Part shown: one piece after another, positions 50,279 to 59,869 of the stretch
How the letters are laid out: the number at the start of each line of letters is the position of its first letter
Numbering within the stretch: position 1 is the first letter of the stretch
NCBI RefSeq assembly: GCF_040706535.1
Contig: NZ_JAPDRJ010000002.1
Span: 248,001 to 312,000, forward strand
Reading direction: 5' to 3'
Source: Lentisalinibacter orientalis
Lineage (GTDB): Bacteria; Pseudomonadota; Gammaproteobacteria; Steroidobacterales; Woeseiaceae
DNA length: 64,000 nt
Translations under genes and position numbers: made by a program
The notes under the pieces: model-generated
Seen by the model: only the letters and a program-made list of their open reading frames with translations
Database searches by the model: none
Told to the model about the DNA's origin: nothing

Positions 50279-51211
50279 TCAGGTGACCGGCGGATCCGTC
50301 GTGGCCGGGAAATCGTCCGCGCAGTCCCCGTACTCGATCTCGATGGTGGAGTGGTCGATGCCGTATTGCTGGTGCAGCCGGCGCTTGATGACGCGTATGA
50401 CTGCCGCGGGATCGCCGTTGTCGTCCTCCAGCGTCACGTGCATCGTCAGCATGAGGCGGGCCGGCGTGAGGCTCCACACGTGGAGGTGGTGGACGTCGCA
50501 CACGCCCGGCACGGAGTCCGCAAGTTCCCGGCGCATCCGCGGGACGTCGAGCCACTCCGGCGTGCCCTCCAGCAGGATGTGGGCCGAGCGCTTCACCAGG
50601 CTCCAGGCGCTGCGCAGTATCAGTGCCGCCACCACCAGCGACAACAGCGGATCGATGGGCATCCAGCCCGTGCCGAGAATGACCACACCGGCAATGATGG
50701 CGGCCACGGAACCCAGCAGGTCTCCCAGCACGTGCAGCAGCGCCCCCTGCATATTCAGGTTTTCCCGGCTGCCGCCGTGCAGCACGAAGAATACGAGCAG
50801 GTTCACGGCCAGGCCGATGGCGGCGATCACCAGCATCAGGCCGGCAGTGACGTCGACCGGGGTGAACAGGCGCTCGAAGGCCTCCACCACGATCCAGCCG
50901 ACGATGCCGATCAGCGTGAGTCCGTTGACGAGGGCGGCCACGATCTGGAAGCGGTGATAGCCGAAGCTGCGTTTGGCATCGGCCGGCCGCGCCGCCATCC
51001 GCGCCGCCATCCACGCGAGGGCGAGTGCCATGGCATCGGTGACCATGTGGCCGGCATCGGCGATCAGCGCCAGCGAACCCGCTGCGATGCCGCCGACCAG
51101 TTCGACCACCGCGAAACCGCCGGTCAGCGCGAGCGCGAGGGCCAGCCGCCTGGAGTCGGACTTCTCTTCCCGGTGTGCGTCACCGGCGTGGGTGTGACTG
51201 TGCGTGTGCAT
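50279..51211 (-). CDS. Cation diffusion facilitator transporter (CzcD/ZitB-like)
   Basis: 310 residues. The N-terminus is His-rich ('MHTHSHTHAGDAH'). Six helices follow, with metal-site motifs 'ADAGHMVTDA' in helix 2 and 'HVLGDLLGSV' in helix 5, both His-Asp pairs, which favour Zn(II) over iron. A cytosolic C-terminal domain has 'VCDVHHLHVWSL'. It exports zinc or similar divalent metals from the cytoplasm. Differs from the FieF-like CDF at 27742-28656. Confidence 0.9.
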   Translation of the reverse strand: MHTHSHTHAGDAHREEKSDSRRLALALALTGGFAVVELVGGIAAGSLALIADAGHMVTDAMALALAWMAARMAARPADAKRSFGYHRFQIVAALVNGLTLIGIVGWIVVEAFERLFTPVDVTAGLMLVIAAIGLAVNLLVFFVLHGGSRENLNMQGALLHVLGDLLGSVAAIIAGVVILGTGWMPIDPLLSLVVAALILRSAWSLVKRSAHILLEGTPEWLDVPRMRRELADSVPGVCDVHHLHVWSLTPARLMLTMHVTLEDDNGDPAAVIRVIKRRLHQQYGIDHSTIEIEYGDCADDFPATTDPPVT

Positions 51212-51289
51212 GGGATCCGTATCGCTCCGCGGCGCAGCGTGCCACGAACCGGGCCGCCGCGGGGAGGACGTTATAGCATCCGGCCCTGC

Positions 51290-52231
51290 TCAGGCCAGCT
51301 TGCGGGCCAGATCCGGTCCCGGCTGCTCGAGGCGGACGTGGCCGACGGCGGCCAGCGCGTGCACCCCTTCCTGCAGACCCTGGAACAACGCGTCCGCGCT
51401 CCCCGCCCAGTGCTCGCCATGGATGCCGAACCAGGAGTTACGCAGTTCCTTGGCCCGGTACATCGCGATGTCGGCGATGCCGAGCACCTGCTCCCAGCTC
51501 ACGAGATCCGGCTGCGCGCCCAGGAACGGGTAGCTCGCGAAGCCCACCGAGCACGTGGTATGGGCCACCTCGCCGTTGCCGAGTTCGAACACGTGGCTCT
51601 CGATGCGAGAGCGGATCCGCTCGGCGAGGGACGAGACCTCGCTGCTGGTCGCTTCCCGGCCGATCACCAGGAACTCGTCGCCGCCCCAGCGGATGACGAC
51701 ATCCGACGACCGGCAGGCACCGATGAGCACGTCGCGCACCTCGAGCAACATGCGGTCGCCGGCCACGTGCCCGTGGGCATCGTTTACGGGCTTGAAGTGG
51801 TCCAGGTCGACCATCAGGAAGACGATGTCGTTGTTCCGGTCGAGGCCGCCGCCGCGGCTGCCGCCGTCGTGCTGGCGCTGCACCAGGTCGATGTCGTCCG
51901 AGATCTGCTCGAACAGATAACGGCGGTTCCTGAGGCCGGTGAGCGCATCGGTATGACTCGCCTCGTGCAGTTTGGCGTTCGCCAGCTGCAGCTCTGCGTT
52001 CCGGTCGGCCAGGTCGCGGGTGCGGCTGCGCACCTGCGCCTCCAGCCGGCGGCAGTACTCGGTCTCCTGGTAGAGTTCCCGCTCCCGCACGCGGTGCACC
52101 CAGACACCGGCCGCGACCAGGCAGGCGAGCCAGGGCAGCCGCAGCTCCCAGCCGAACCAGGGCGCGTCGGCCAGCAGCAGCGGCAGCGCCGCGGCCAGCC
52201 CCAGCAGAGTCATCGTCGCGGTCCGGCGCAC
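51290..52231 (-). CDS. Diguanylate cyclase (GGDEF) with short membrane anchor
   Basis: 313 residues. A signal-like or single-helix N-terminus (about 7-45) leads to a coiled-coil ('RDLADRNAELQLANAKLHEASHTDALTGLRNRR', key Asp-Ala-Leu-Thr-Gly-Leu), then GGDEF with 'RWGGDEF' around 183, and a C-terminal 'NSWFGIHGEHWAG' region usual in proteins with a large N-terminal propeller sensor. That sensor is absent here. The active site appears complete, so it should make cyclic-di-GMP. It begins 5 bp after the GGDEF/EAL stop, so the two are probably one operon. Confidence 0.87.
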   Translation of the reverse strand: MRRTATMTLLGLAAALPLLLADAPWFGWELRLPWLACLVAAGVWVHRVRERELYQETEYCRRLEAQVRSRTRDLADRNAELQLANAKLHEASHTDALTGLRNRRYLFEQISDDIDLVQRQHDGGSRGGGLDRNNDIVFLMVDLDHFKPVNDAHGHVAGDRMLLEVRDVLIGACRSSDVVIRWGGDEFLVIGREATSSEVSSLAERIRSRIESHVFELGNGEVAHTTCSVGFASYPFLGAQPDLVSWEQVLGIADIAMYRAKELRNSWFGIHGEHWAGSADALFQGLQEGVHALAAVGHVRLEQPGPDLARKLA

Positions 52232-52236
52232 CGCAA

Positions 52237-54411
52237 TCAGCCGGTGTTACGCAGCGCGAAGCGGCTGCGGATGGTGGCGAGATCGATCACGGCGCCCTCC
52301 GGTGTGCGGCCGAGATGGGCCGCCAGGAAGGCGGGCACGTCGTCCACGCGCAGCGGCTCGGCGAAGAAGAACCCCTGCAGCGCGTGGCAGCCGCGCTCGC
52401 GCAGGAAATCGATCTGCTCCACCGTCTCAACGCCTTCGGCGATGACGGCGAGGCCGAGCTCACGGGACATGGCGATGATGGCCGAGCACACCGAGCGCTG
52501 GGCCGTGTCGGCCTGGCACTGCTCCACGAAGGAACGGTCGATCTTGATGGCCTTGACCGGATACTGGATCAGCCGGCCGAGGGAGGAATGCCCGACGCCG
52601 AAGTCGTCGATCACGATGCCGACGCCCAGCGCCTTGAGCTTCTGCAGCATCACGGCGGCCTGCTTCTCGCGCATCAGCATGGTCTCGGTGAGCTCCAGCT
52701 CGAGCTGCGCGGGCGCGAGTCCGGACGCCTCCAGCGCGCCGTGGACCACCCGGGGCAGGTCCTCGCGGCAGAACTCCTGCTCGGAGAGGTTGACCGATAC
52801 CGGCGGCATCGTCTCCCACGTCTCGGCCCAGTAAGCGGCATGGGCGCAGGCGGCGTGCAGCACCCATTTGCCGATGGGCCGCATCAGGCCGGTCGCCTCG
52901 GCGAGCGGGATGAGTTCCCGCAGGGACACCGCGCCCCGCACCGGATGCTGCCAGCGCAGCAGCGCCTCCAGACCGGCCACCCGACCCGTCTCGAGATCGA
53001 TGCGCGGCAGGTATCGCAATTCCAGCTGGTCCCGCTCGATGGCGAGGCGAAGCTCGTCCTTCAGATCCAGCCGGCGCAGCGCACGCTGGCGCATGGTGTC
53101 GGAGTAGAACTCCTGGCCCGCGTCGCCGCCCATGCGCGCCTCGTCCAGCGCCGCCCGGGCACTGTGCAACAGCCCCTGCGCGTCGCTGCCGTCCGCCGGG
53201 TAGAGGGCGATGCCGATGCTGGGCGTGACCTCGAGCTGATGCCCCTGATAGCTGACCGGGTCGGCGAACGCTGCGCGTATGCGGCCGGCGACCTGTGCCA
53301 CCGTGCCGCGGTCGTCCACGTCGCGCAGCACGACGACGAATTCGTCGCCGCCGATGCGCGCAAGCTCCGTGGCACCGCCCTCTCCCGGCCGGGTCCGCTG
53401 CACGGCGTCGGCGTCGCGCAGGCAGCGCTCGAGGCGGCTGCCGACGACCCGCAGGATGGCGTCGCCGACCGCCCGCCCCAGGGTCTCGTTGATGCGCGTG
53501 AAGCGGTCGAGATCGACGCTCATCACCGCCAGACCGCGCCCGAGGCGGCCCGCGTCTTCGATCATCGCGTCCAGCCGGCCGAGGAAAGCCGTCCGCCCGG
53601 GCAGGCCGGTCAGCGTATCCGGCCCGCCCCCGGCGGCGCGGCCCGCGACGGCCATGTCGGTCACGTTGCGCGTGATCGCCATCACCCGGTCGCGGCCCTG
53701 GGTCAGCAGGCGCATCTCGTAGCGCTGTTTCTCGCCGGCGCTGCCGAGCTCGAATTCGAAGTTGCACGGTCCGCGGCTCGACAGCGTGCGCCGGATATTG
53801 CGCACGATCAGCGCCGCCACATCCCGGGGCAGCACCTCGGAAAGCCGGCGTCGGGCGAGCCGCTCCGGCCGGAGCAGCGGGTCCTTCTCGCCGCCGCCGA
53901 GATACTCCCGCACCATTCCGTCCTCGCCCAGCACGAAGAACGTGTCCGGTACCGCGTGCAGGATGCGCGCATCGGCCATGAGCGCGGGCTGCATGCCGGT
54001 CAGGGTGCGTCCGGTGTCGCCGTGGGAACGGAACCGTTCCCGCAGGAAGACGTGATCGACGGGCTTGATGAACACCGCGGTGGCGCCGGCGGCGTAGAGG
54101 CGGTGCAGCGCCTCGCGGCCGTCGCCATCCGTCAGGGCGATCAGTGGCACGTGTTCCAGCCGCACGCGGCTGCGGACACGCCGGCACCAGTCTTCCGTGC
54201 GCTCGCCCGCATCCACGACGATCAGCGCGGGCGGCTCTTCCGGGAAACGGCCGGCCCGTGTCGACGCCGCAGGGATCTCGACGACGTGGAAGCCCTCTTC
54301 TTCGAGCGCCGCCATGACGAGGTCCCGGGTCTCGCCCCGCGAGGCGATCACCAGCGCCTGGCAGTCGTCGCCGCCGGTCGCGTATCCGTTTTCCCGGGTC
54401 CAGGATTGCAT
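52237..54411 (-). CDS. GGDEF/EAL cyclic-di-GMP protein with N-terminal receiver-like domain
   Basis: 724 residues. A receiver-like domain (about 15-130) has an Asp in 'ALIVVDAGER' but few other active-site residues. A PAS-like linker (about 145-265) follows, then GGDEF ('RIGGDEF', about 352) and EAL ('LEALLRW', 'LELTETM', 'IDDFGVGHSSL', 'AEGVET'). Both catalytic motifs are intact, so the protein might make and break cyclic-di-GMP or have one activity regulated. It is first in a two-gene operon with the short diguanylate cyclase. The 207-bp gap to the next gene (+) shows no other gene. Confidence 0.9.
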   Translation of the reverse strand: MQSWTRENGYATGGDDCQALVIASRGETRDLVMAALEEEGFHVVEIPAASTRAGRFPEEPPALIVVDAGERTEDWCRRVRSRVRLEHVPLIALTDGDGREALHRLYAAGATAVFIKPVDHVFLRERFRSHGDTGRTLTGMQPALMADARILHAVPDTFFVLGEDGMVREYLGGGEKDPLLRPERLARRRLSEVLPRDVAALIVRNIRRTLSSRGPCNFEFELGSAGEKQRYEMRLLTQGRDRVMAITRNVTDMAVAGRAAGGGPDTLTGLPGRTAFLGRLDAMIEDAGRLGRGLAVMSVDLDRFTRINETLGRAVGDAILRVVGSRLERCLRDADAVQRTRPGEGGATELARIGGDEFVVVLRDVDDRGTVAQVAGRIRAAFADPVSYQGHQLEVTPSIGIALYPADGSDAQGLLHSARAALDEARMGGDAGQEFYSDTMRQRALRRLDLKDELRLAIERDQLELRYLPRIDLETGRVAGLEALLRWQHPVRGAVSLRELIPLAEATGLMRPIGKWVLHAACAHAAYWAETWETMPPVSVNLSEQEFCREDLPRVVHGALEASGLAPAQLELELTETMLMREKQAAVMLQKLKALGVGIVIDDFGVGHSSLGRLIQYPVKAIKIDRSFVEQCQADTAQRSVCSAIIAMSRELGLAVIAEGVETVEQIDFLRERGCHALQGFFFAEPLRVDDVPAFLAAHLGRTPEGAVIDLATIRSRFALRNTG

Positions 54412-54618
54412 TATGTAAAGCCGCTGCGGCTCCCGCGTATTGAACTGGTATCGAGACAGAGACTAGCGCTTCGCAACGGCTACATTGTTGAGCCAGTTCA
54501 CGATTGGGCGACGCGCCGCCGGGGTCGTGGAATCCCCCGATATCCCTGCGCCTCGGGGACCCGGTATGTAGGGTTCTGAGGGGGCAGCATTCCTCCCCGT
54601 GGGCCCGCAGAATCCCCG

Positions 54619-56259
54619 ATGAACGAAAGCAGCCGCGATCTGACCCGCCCGGCGGATCTTCGCCACGACGCCCTGACCGGGCCGAGGCGGGAGCGCCGCC
54701 CGGTGTACGTGGATCTGCTGCCGCCGTGCAATGCCGCCTGCCCGGCCGGGGAGAACATCCAGGCCTGGCTGGGGGCCGCCCAGGCCGGCGACTACGAGTC
54801 CGCGTGGCGGACCCTGGTGGCGGACAACCCGCTGCCGGCGGTGCACGGCCGGGTGTGCTACCACCCCTGCGAGGACCACTGCAACCGCACGCCCATCGAC
54901 CAGGCGGTGAGCATCCATGCCGTGGAGCGTTACCTGGGCGACCGGGCGCTGGCGGAGGGCTGGCAGGCGGCAGCGCACGCCGGGGAAACGGGCCGGCGGG
55001 TGCTGGTCGTGGGTGCCGGACCGAGCGGTCTGTCCGCTGCCTGGCACCTGCGCCGCGCCGGTCATGCGGTGGAGATCCGTGACGCGGGGCCCGTAGCCGG
55101 GGGCATGATGCACGTCGGCATCCCGGCCTACCGGCTGCCACGCGACGTGCTGGAGGCCGAGATCGCGCGGATCGAGGCCGTGGGCGTCGTCATCACCCTG
55201 GACCACAAGGTGGAGGACCTGGAACGGGAACGGGCCGAGGGCGGCTTCGACGCCGTCTTCGTCGCGGTAGGCGCCCACCTCAGCAAACGCATCGACATAC
55301 CGGCCCGGGACGCCGGCAGGGTCATGGACGCCGTGACCTTCCTGCGCGACGTCGACAGCGGCCGCGCGCCGCGGCTGGGCCGGCGCATCGCGGTCTACGG
55401 CGGCGGCAATACCGCGATGGACGCGGCCCGGGTGGCGCGCCGACTGGGCGCGGACGAGGCGCTGATCGTCTACCGGCGCGACCGCGAGCACATGCCGGCG
55501 CATGCCTTCGAGGCGGCGGACGCCGAGGAGGAAGGCATCCGCATCAACTGGCTGCGCTCCATCCGCGAGCTGGAGTCCACCCACATGACGGTGGAGGTGA
55601 TGGAACTGGATGAGAACGGCCGTCCGCGCCCCACCGGCGAGACGGAGACCCTCGAGGCGGACAGCCTCATCCTCGCCCTCGGGCAGGACACCGATACGGG
55701 CTTCCTGCGTGCCGTGGAAGGTATCGAATTCCACAAGGACGGCACCGTCGTGGTGGACGAACGGATGATGACCGGCCACGAGGGCATTTTCGCCGGCGGC
55801 GACATGGTGCCCTCCGAGCGCACCGTCACCGTGGGCGTGGGGCACGGCAAGAAAGCGGCCCGCCACATAGACGCATGGCTGCGCGGCGAGCGCCACGAAC
55901 CGGCACCGAAGCACCCGGTGGTGACGCGGGACATGCTCCGCCTGAGCCTCTACCAGGGTACCTTCGCGCAGCCGGAACCGAAGCGCGCGGCGGCGACCCG
56001 GGCGGAGGATTTCGGCGAGGTCGTCTCCACCATCACGGAACCGGAGGCCAGGCACGAGGCGGCGCGCTGCCTGTCCTGCGGCAACTGTTACGAGTGCGAC
56101 GGCTGCCTCGCCGCCTGCCCCGAGGACGCCGTCATCAAGCTCGGGCCCGGCAAGCGCTACCGCTTCGACTACACCCTGTGTACCGGCTGCGCCACCTGCT
56201 TCGAACAGTGTCCCTGCCACGCCATCGAGATGATCCCGGAGCCCGGCCTTGAGCGCTGA
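54619..56259 (+). CDS. GltD-like NAD(P)H:ferredoxin flavoprotein with C-terminal 4Fe-4S domains
   Basis: 546 residues. N-terminal Cys motifs 'PCNAACPAGENI' and 'CYHPCEDHCNR' match the 4Fe-4S region of glutamate synthase small subunit. FAD 'GAGPSG' is at about 131, NAD(P) 'GGGNTAMD' about 260. The C-terminal part has two more ferredoxin-type clusters, 'CLSCGNCYECDGC' (about 486) and 'CTGCATCFEQCP' (about 521). No GltB is present. It overlaps the PFOR gene by 11 bp, so it probably moves electrons between NAD(P)H and PFOR or its ferredoxin. Confidence 0.88.
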   Translation: MNESSRDLTRPADLRHDALTGPRRERRPVYVDLLPPCNAACPAGENIQAWLGAAQAGDYESAWRTLVADNPLPAVHGRVCYHPCEDHCNRTPIDQAVSIHAVERYLGDRALAEGWQAAAHAGETGRRVLVVGAGPSGLSAAWHLRRAGHAVEIRDAGPVAGGMMHVGIPAYRLPRDVLEAEIARIEAVGVVITLDHKVEDLERERAEGGFDAVFVAVGAHLSKRIDIPARDAGRVMDAVTFLRDVDSGRAPRLGRRIAVYGGGNTAMDAARVARRLGADEALIVYRRDREHMPAHAFEAADAEEEGIRINWLRSIRELESTHMTVEVMELDENGRPRPTGETETLEADSLILALGQDTDTGFLRAVEGIEFHKDGTVVVDERMMTGHEGIFAGGDMVPSERTVTVGVGHGKKAARHIDAWLRGERHEPAPKHPVVTRDMLRLSLYQGTFAQPEPKRAAATRAEDFGEVVSTITEPEARHEAARCLSCGNCYECDGCLAACPEDAVIKLGPGKRYRFDYTLCTGCATCFEQCPCHAIEMIPEPGLER

Positions 56260-59200
56260 AAACGGACAGCAGGCGGTGACCACCCTCGACGGCAACGAGG
56301 CCTGCGCGCGCATCGCCTATCGCCTCAGCGAGATCTGCGTGATCTATCCCATCACGCCCTCCTCGCCCATGGGCGAGCTGGCCGACCAGTGGTCGAATGC
56401 CGGCCTTCAGAACATCTGGGGCGACGTGCCCTCGGTGGTGGAGATGCAGAGCGAGGCGGGGGCGGCCGGCGCCGTGCACGGCGTGCTGCAGACCGGCGCC
56501 CTGGCGACCACGTTCACGGCCTCCCAGGGCCTGCTGCTGATGATCCCCAACATGTACAAGATCGCCGGCGAACTGACGCCCACCGTCTTCCACGTGGCGG
56601 CGCGCTCGGTGGCCGGTCAGGCGTTGTCGATCTTCGGCGACCACCAGGACGTTATGGCGACCCGCCCGACCGGATTCGCCCAGCTCGCCTCCGCCTCGGT
56701 GCAGGAGGCCCAGGATCTCGCGCTGATCGCCCATGCCGCGACGCTGGAGACCCGGGTGCCGTTCCTGCACTTCTTCGACGGCTTCCGCACCTCCCACGAG
56801 ATGAACACGCTCGCGCTGCTGCCCGACGCCGTGCTGTCCGCCATGGTGCCGGAGGAACTCGTGATGGCCCACCGCGGGCGGGCCCTCGATCCGGACGCCC
56901 CGGTGCTGCGCGGCACCGCCCAGAATCCGGACGTCTACTTCCAGGCCCGGGAGGCGGCGAACCCCTGGTACGCGGCCGTCCCGGCCGCCGTCGCCGGGGC
57001 CATGGAACGCTTCGCGGCGCTGACGGGCCGCCACTACCGCCTGTTCGACTACACGGGCGACCCGGAGGCCGAACGGGTGATCGTCCTGATGGGCTCGGGC
57101 GCCGGCACGGCGGCCGAGACGGTGGAGCACCTGAACGCCCGCGGCGAGAAGGTGGGGCTGCTGCAGGTCCGCCTGTTCCGGCCCTTCGACGCCGCAGCCA
57201 TGCGCTCGGCGCTGCCGCCCACCGTGCGCCGGATCGCCGTACTGGACCGCACCAAGGAGCCTGGCTCGCTGGCGGAACCGCTGTGCCTCGACGTCACCGC
57301 CGCGCTGAGCAACGGCTGCGTCGGCGCTCACCCTGGCGCCGGCAACGGGCCGCTGGTGATCGGCGGGCGCTACGGCCTGTCGTCGAAGGAGTTCACGCCC
57401 GCCATGGTCCGGGCCGTCTTCGACAACCTGGCCGCCGACGAGCCGAAGCGGGGTTTCACGGTCGGCATCAACGACGACGTGAGCGGCACGAGTCTGCCCG
57501 TGCCGGCGGACTTCCGTCTCGAGCGCGGCGAGACATTCCAGGCGGTGTTCCACGGACTCGGCGCCGACGGCACCGTCAGCGCGAACAAGAACACCATCAA
57601 GATCATCGGCAGCCGGCCGGGCACCTACGCCCAGGGTTACTTCGTCTACGACTCCAAGAAGGCCGGCTCGCGGACCGTGTCCCATCTGCGCTTCGGGCCG
57701 CACCCCATCCGCTCTACCTGCCTGATCGAGGAGGCGGATTTCGTCGCCTGCCACCAGTTCGATTTCCTGCGTACCGGCGACGTGCTGGCGCTGGCCCGGC
57801 GCCGGGCCAGGGTGCTGCTGAACGCCCCGGGGCCCGCTGACGGGATCTGGGCGCAGCTGCCCCGCTCGGTACAGCGGGAGATCCTCGACAAGGACCTGGA
57901 CGTGTGGGCGATCGACGCCTACCGGGTGGCCCGGGAGGCCGGGCTGGGGCGGCGCATCAACACGATCATGCAGACGTGTTTCTTCCAGCTCATGGGCATC
58001 ATGCCCGCGGAGGAGGCCATCGCGCAGATCAAGGAGGCCATCGGCAGGAGTTACCGCCGCAAGGGCCCGGATGTGGTCGAGCAGAACTACGCGGCGGTGG
58101 ACCGGGCCATCGCCAACCTGGCGCCGGTGCCGCCCGGCGACGTCACGGCCACGTCCGACCGGCGGCCGCCCGTGCCGGAAGATGCGCCGGAGTTCGTGCG
58201 CCGCGTCACCGGCCCGCTGCTCGCCGGCCGCGGCGACGCGCTGCCCGTGAGCGCCCTGCCCGCGGACGGCACCTGGCCGACCGGCACCGCCGCCTGGGAG
58301 AAACGCAACATCGCCGATTTCGTACCTGAGTGGGACCCGGAGATCTGCATCCAGTGCGGCCAGTGCGGCGTCGTCTGCCCCCACGGCGTCATCCGGGCGA
58401 AGTTCTTCGACGACGAGGGACTGGCTGACGCACCGGACGGCTTCCCCAGCGCACCGGTCTCCGCGCGGGGCTTCCCGGACACCCGCTATACGCTGCAGGT
58501 CTACGCCGAGGACTGCACCGGGTGTGCGCTGTGCGTGGATGCCTGCCCGGCGCGGAATATCGAGCGTCCCGCCGAGCGCGCCATCAACATGCGCCCGAAG
58601 CCAGCGGACCTCGAGCCGGTGCGCGCACACCTCGCCTGGTTCGAACGGCTGCCCGACGTGGACCGGGGCCATGTGGACTTCTCCAACATCCGCGGCGTGC
58701 AGTATCTGCCGCCCCTGTTCGAGTTCTCCGGCGCCTGCGCCGGCTGCGGCGAGACGCCCTACCTGAAACTGCTGTCCCAGCTGTTCGGCGACCGGGCGGT
58801 GATCGCCAATGCCACCGGCTGCTCGTCCATCTACGGCGGCAATCTGCCGACCACGCCCTGGGCGAAGAATCACGAAGGCCGCGGGCCCGCCTGGTCGAAC
58901 TCGCTGTTCGAGGACAATGCGGAGTTCGGCCTCGGGTTCCGGCTGAGCGCGGACCAGCACCGCCGTCACGCGGAGCTGCTGCTGCGCAAACTGGCCCCCC
59001 GGCTGGAGCCGGACCTGGTGGACGGGCTACTCGACGCGGTGCAGGACGAGGAGTCCGAGATCCGCGAACAGCGCCACCGCGTGGCCGCGCTGCGGGAAGC
59101 CCTGGGCCGCATGGACGACCCCCGCGCGACGCGCCTTGCCTCGCTGGCCCGCCATCTGGTCAGGCACAGCATCTGGCTCGTCGGCGGCGACGGCTGGGCC

Positions 59201-59869
59201 TACGACATCGGCTACGGCGGCCTCGACCACGTGCTCTCGCTGGAGCGCGACGTGAACGTGCTGGTGCTCGACACCGAGGTCTACTCCAACACCGGCGGCC
59301 AGGCGTCGAAATCCACGCCGACGGCCGCGGTGGCGAAGTTCGCCGCCGGCGGCAAGAGCGTGGCGAAGAAGGACCTGGCGCTGCAGGCCATCGCCTACGG
59401 CCACGTCTACGTTGCCCGCGTCGCCCTCGGCGCCAACCCGCAGCAGACGCTGCTCGCCTTCCGCGAGGCGGAACGCTATCCGGGGCCCTCCCTGATACTC
59501 GCCTACAGCCACTGCATCGCCCACGGTATCAACATGGAGCACGGCCTCAGGCAGCAGAAGCTCGCGGTCAGCTGCGGGCACTGGCCGCTGATGCGCTACA
59601 ACCCGCTACTGGCCGAGCAGGGCCAGGAGCCCTTCCTGCTGGACTCGCCCAGGCCGACGAAGCGCTTCCGCGACTACGCCAGCCGGGAGATGCGCTACCG
59701 GGTGCTGGAGGCCAGCGACCCGGACCGCGCCGAGTGGCTGATGACCCGGGCGCAGGAACACATCGACCGGCACTGGCGCATCTACGAGGAGATGGCCGGC
59801 CGCGGCACCGAGGCCAACCCGTATCGCCACCTCGCCGCCGGCGACAGCCCCGGAGGGAAACCGGCATGA
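56249..59869 (+). CDS. nifJ: Pyruvate:ferredoxin (flavodoxin) oxidoreductase
   Basis: 1206 residues, the length of single-chain PFOR/NifJ. Start is TTG 56249 ('SAENGQQAVTTLDGNEA'). 'YPITPSSPMGE' (about 32), 'NMYKIAGELTPTVFHVAAR' (domain I), two 4Fe-4S sites 'CIQCGQCGVVCP' (about 698) and 'CTGCALCVDACP' (about 756), a third set with 'GACAGCGETPY' and 'ATGCSSIYGG', and TPP site 'GGDGWAYDIGYGG' (about 978) are all present. It oxidises pyruvate and CoA to acetyl-CoA and CO2 with ferredoxin, and could run in reverse. PFOR is O2-sensitive, in keeping with the low-oxygen genes. Confidence 0.95.
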   Translation: MSAENGQQAVTTLDGNEACARIAYRLSEICVIYPITPSSPMGELADQWSNAGLQNIWGDVPSVVEMQSEAGAAGAVHGVLQTGALATTFTASQGLLLMIPNMYKIAGELTPTVFHVAARSVAGQALSIFGDHQDVMATRPTGFAQLASASVQEAQDLALIAHAATLETRVPFLHFFDGFRTSHEMNTLALLPDAVLSAMVPEELVMAHRGRALDPDAPVLRGTAQNPDVYFQAREAANPWYAAVPAAVAGAMERFAALTGRHYRLFDYTGDPEAERVIVLMGSGAGTAAETVEHLNARGEKVGLLQVRLFRPFDAAAMRSALPPTVRRIAVLDRTKEPGSLAEPLCLDVTAALSNGCVGAHPGAGNGPLVIGGRYGLSSKEFTPAMVRAVFDNLAADEPKRGFTVGINDDVSGTSLPVPADFRLERGETFQAVFHGLGADGTVSANKNTIKIIGSRPGTYAQGYFVYDSKKAGSRTVSHLRFGPHPIRSTCLIEEADFVACHQFDFLRTGDVLALARRRARVLLNAPGPADGIWAQLPRSVQREILDKDLDVWAIDAYRVAREAGLGRRINTIMQTCFFQLMGIMPAEEAIAQIKEAIGRSYRRKGPDVVEQNYAAVDRAIANLAPVPPGDVTATSDRRPPVPEDAPEFVRRVTGPLLAGRGDALPVSALPADGTWPTGTAAWEKRNIADFVPEWDPEICIQCGQCGVVCPHGVIRAKFFDDEGLADAPDGFPSAPVSARGFPDTRYTLQVYAEDCTGCALCVDACPARNIERPAERAINMRPKPADLEPVRAHLAWFERLPDVDRGHVDFSNIRGVQYLPPLFEFSGACAGCGETPYLKLLSQLFGDRAVIANATGCSSIYGGNLPTTPWAKNHEGRGPAWSNSLFEDNAEFGLGFRLSADQHRRHAELLLRKLAPRLEPDLVDGLLDAVQDEESEIREQRHRVAALREALGRMDDPRATRLASLARHLVRHSIWLVGGDGWAYDIGYGGLDHVLSLERDVNVLVLDTEVYSNTGGQASKSTPTAAVAKFAAGGKSVAKKDLALQAIAYGHVYVARVALGANPQQTLLAFREAERYPGPSLILAYSHCIAHGINMEHGLRQQKLAVSCGHWPLMRYNPLLAEQGQEPFLLDSPRPTKRFRDYASREMRYRVLEASDPDRAEWLMTRAQEHIDRHWRIYEEMAGRGTEANPYRHLAAGDSPGGKPA

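Noticed and set aside
50255..54579. Long + strand frames opposite the CDF and GGDEF genes
   Set aside because: No recognisable domain; the - strand products carry intact motifs.
56135..58969. A 944-codon - strand frame opposite nifJ
   Set aside because: Antisense shadow of PFOR; no family features, and PFOR domains are complete on the + strand.
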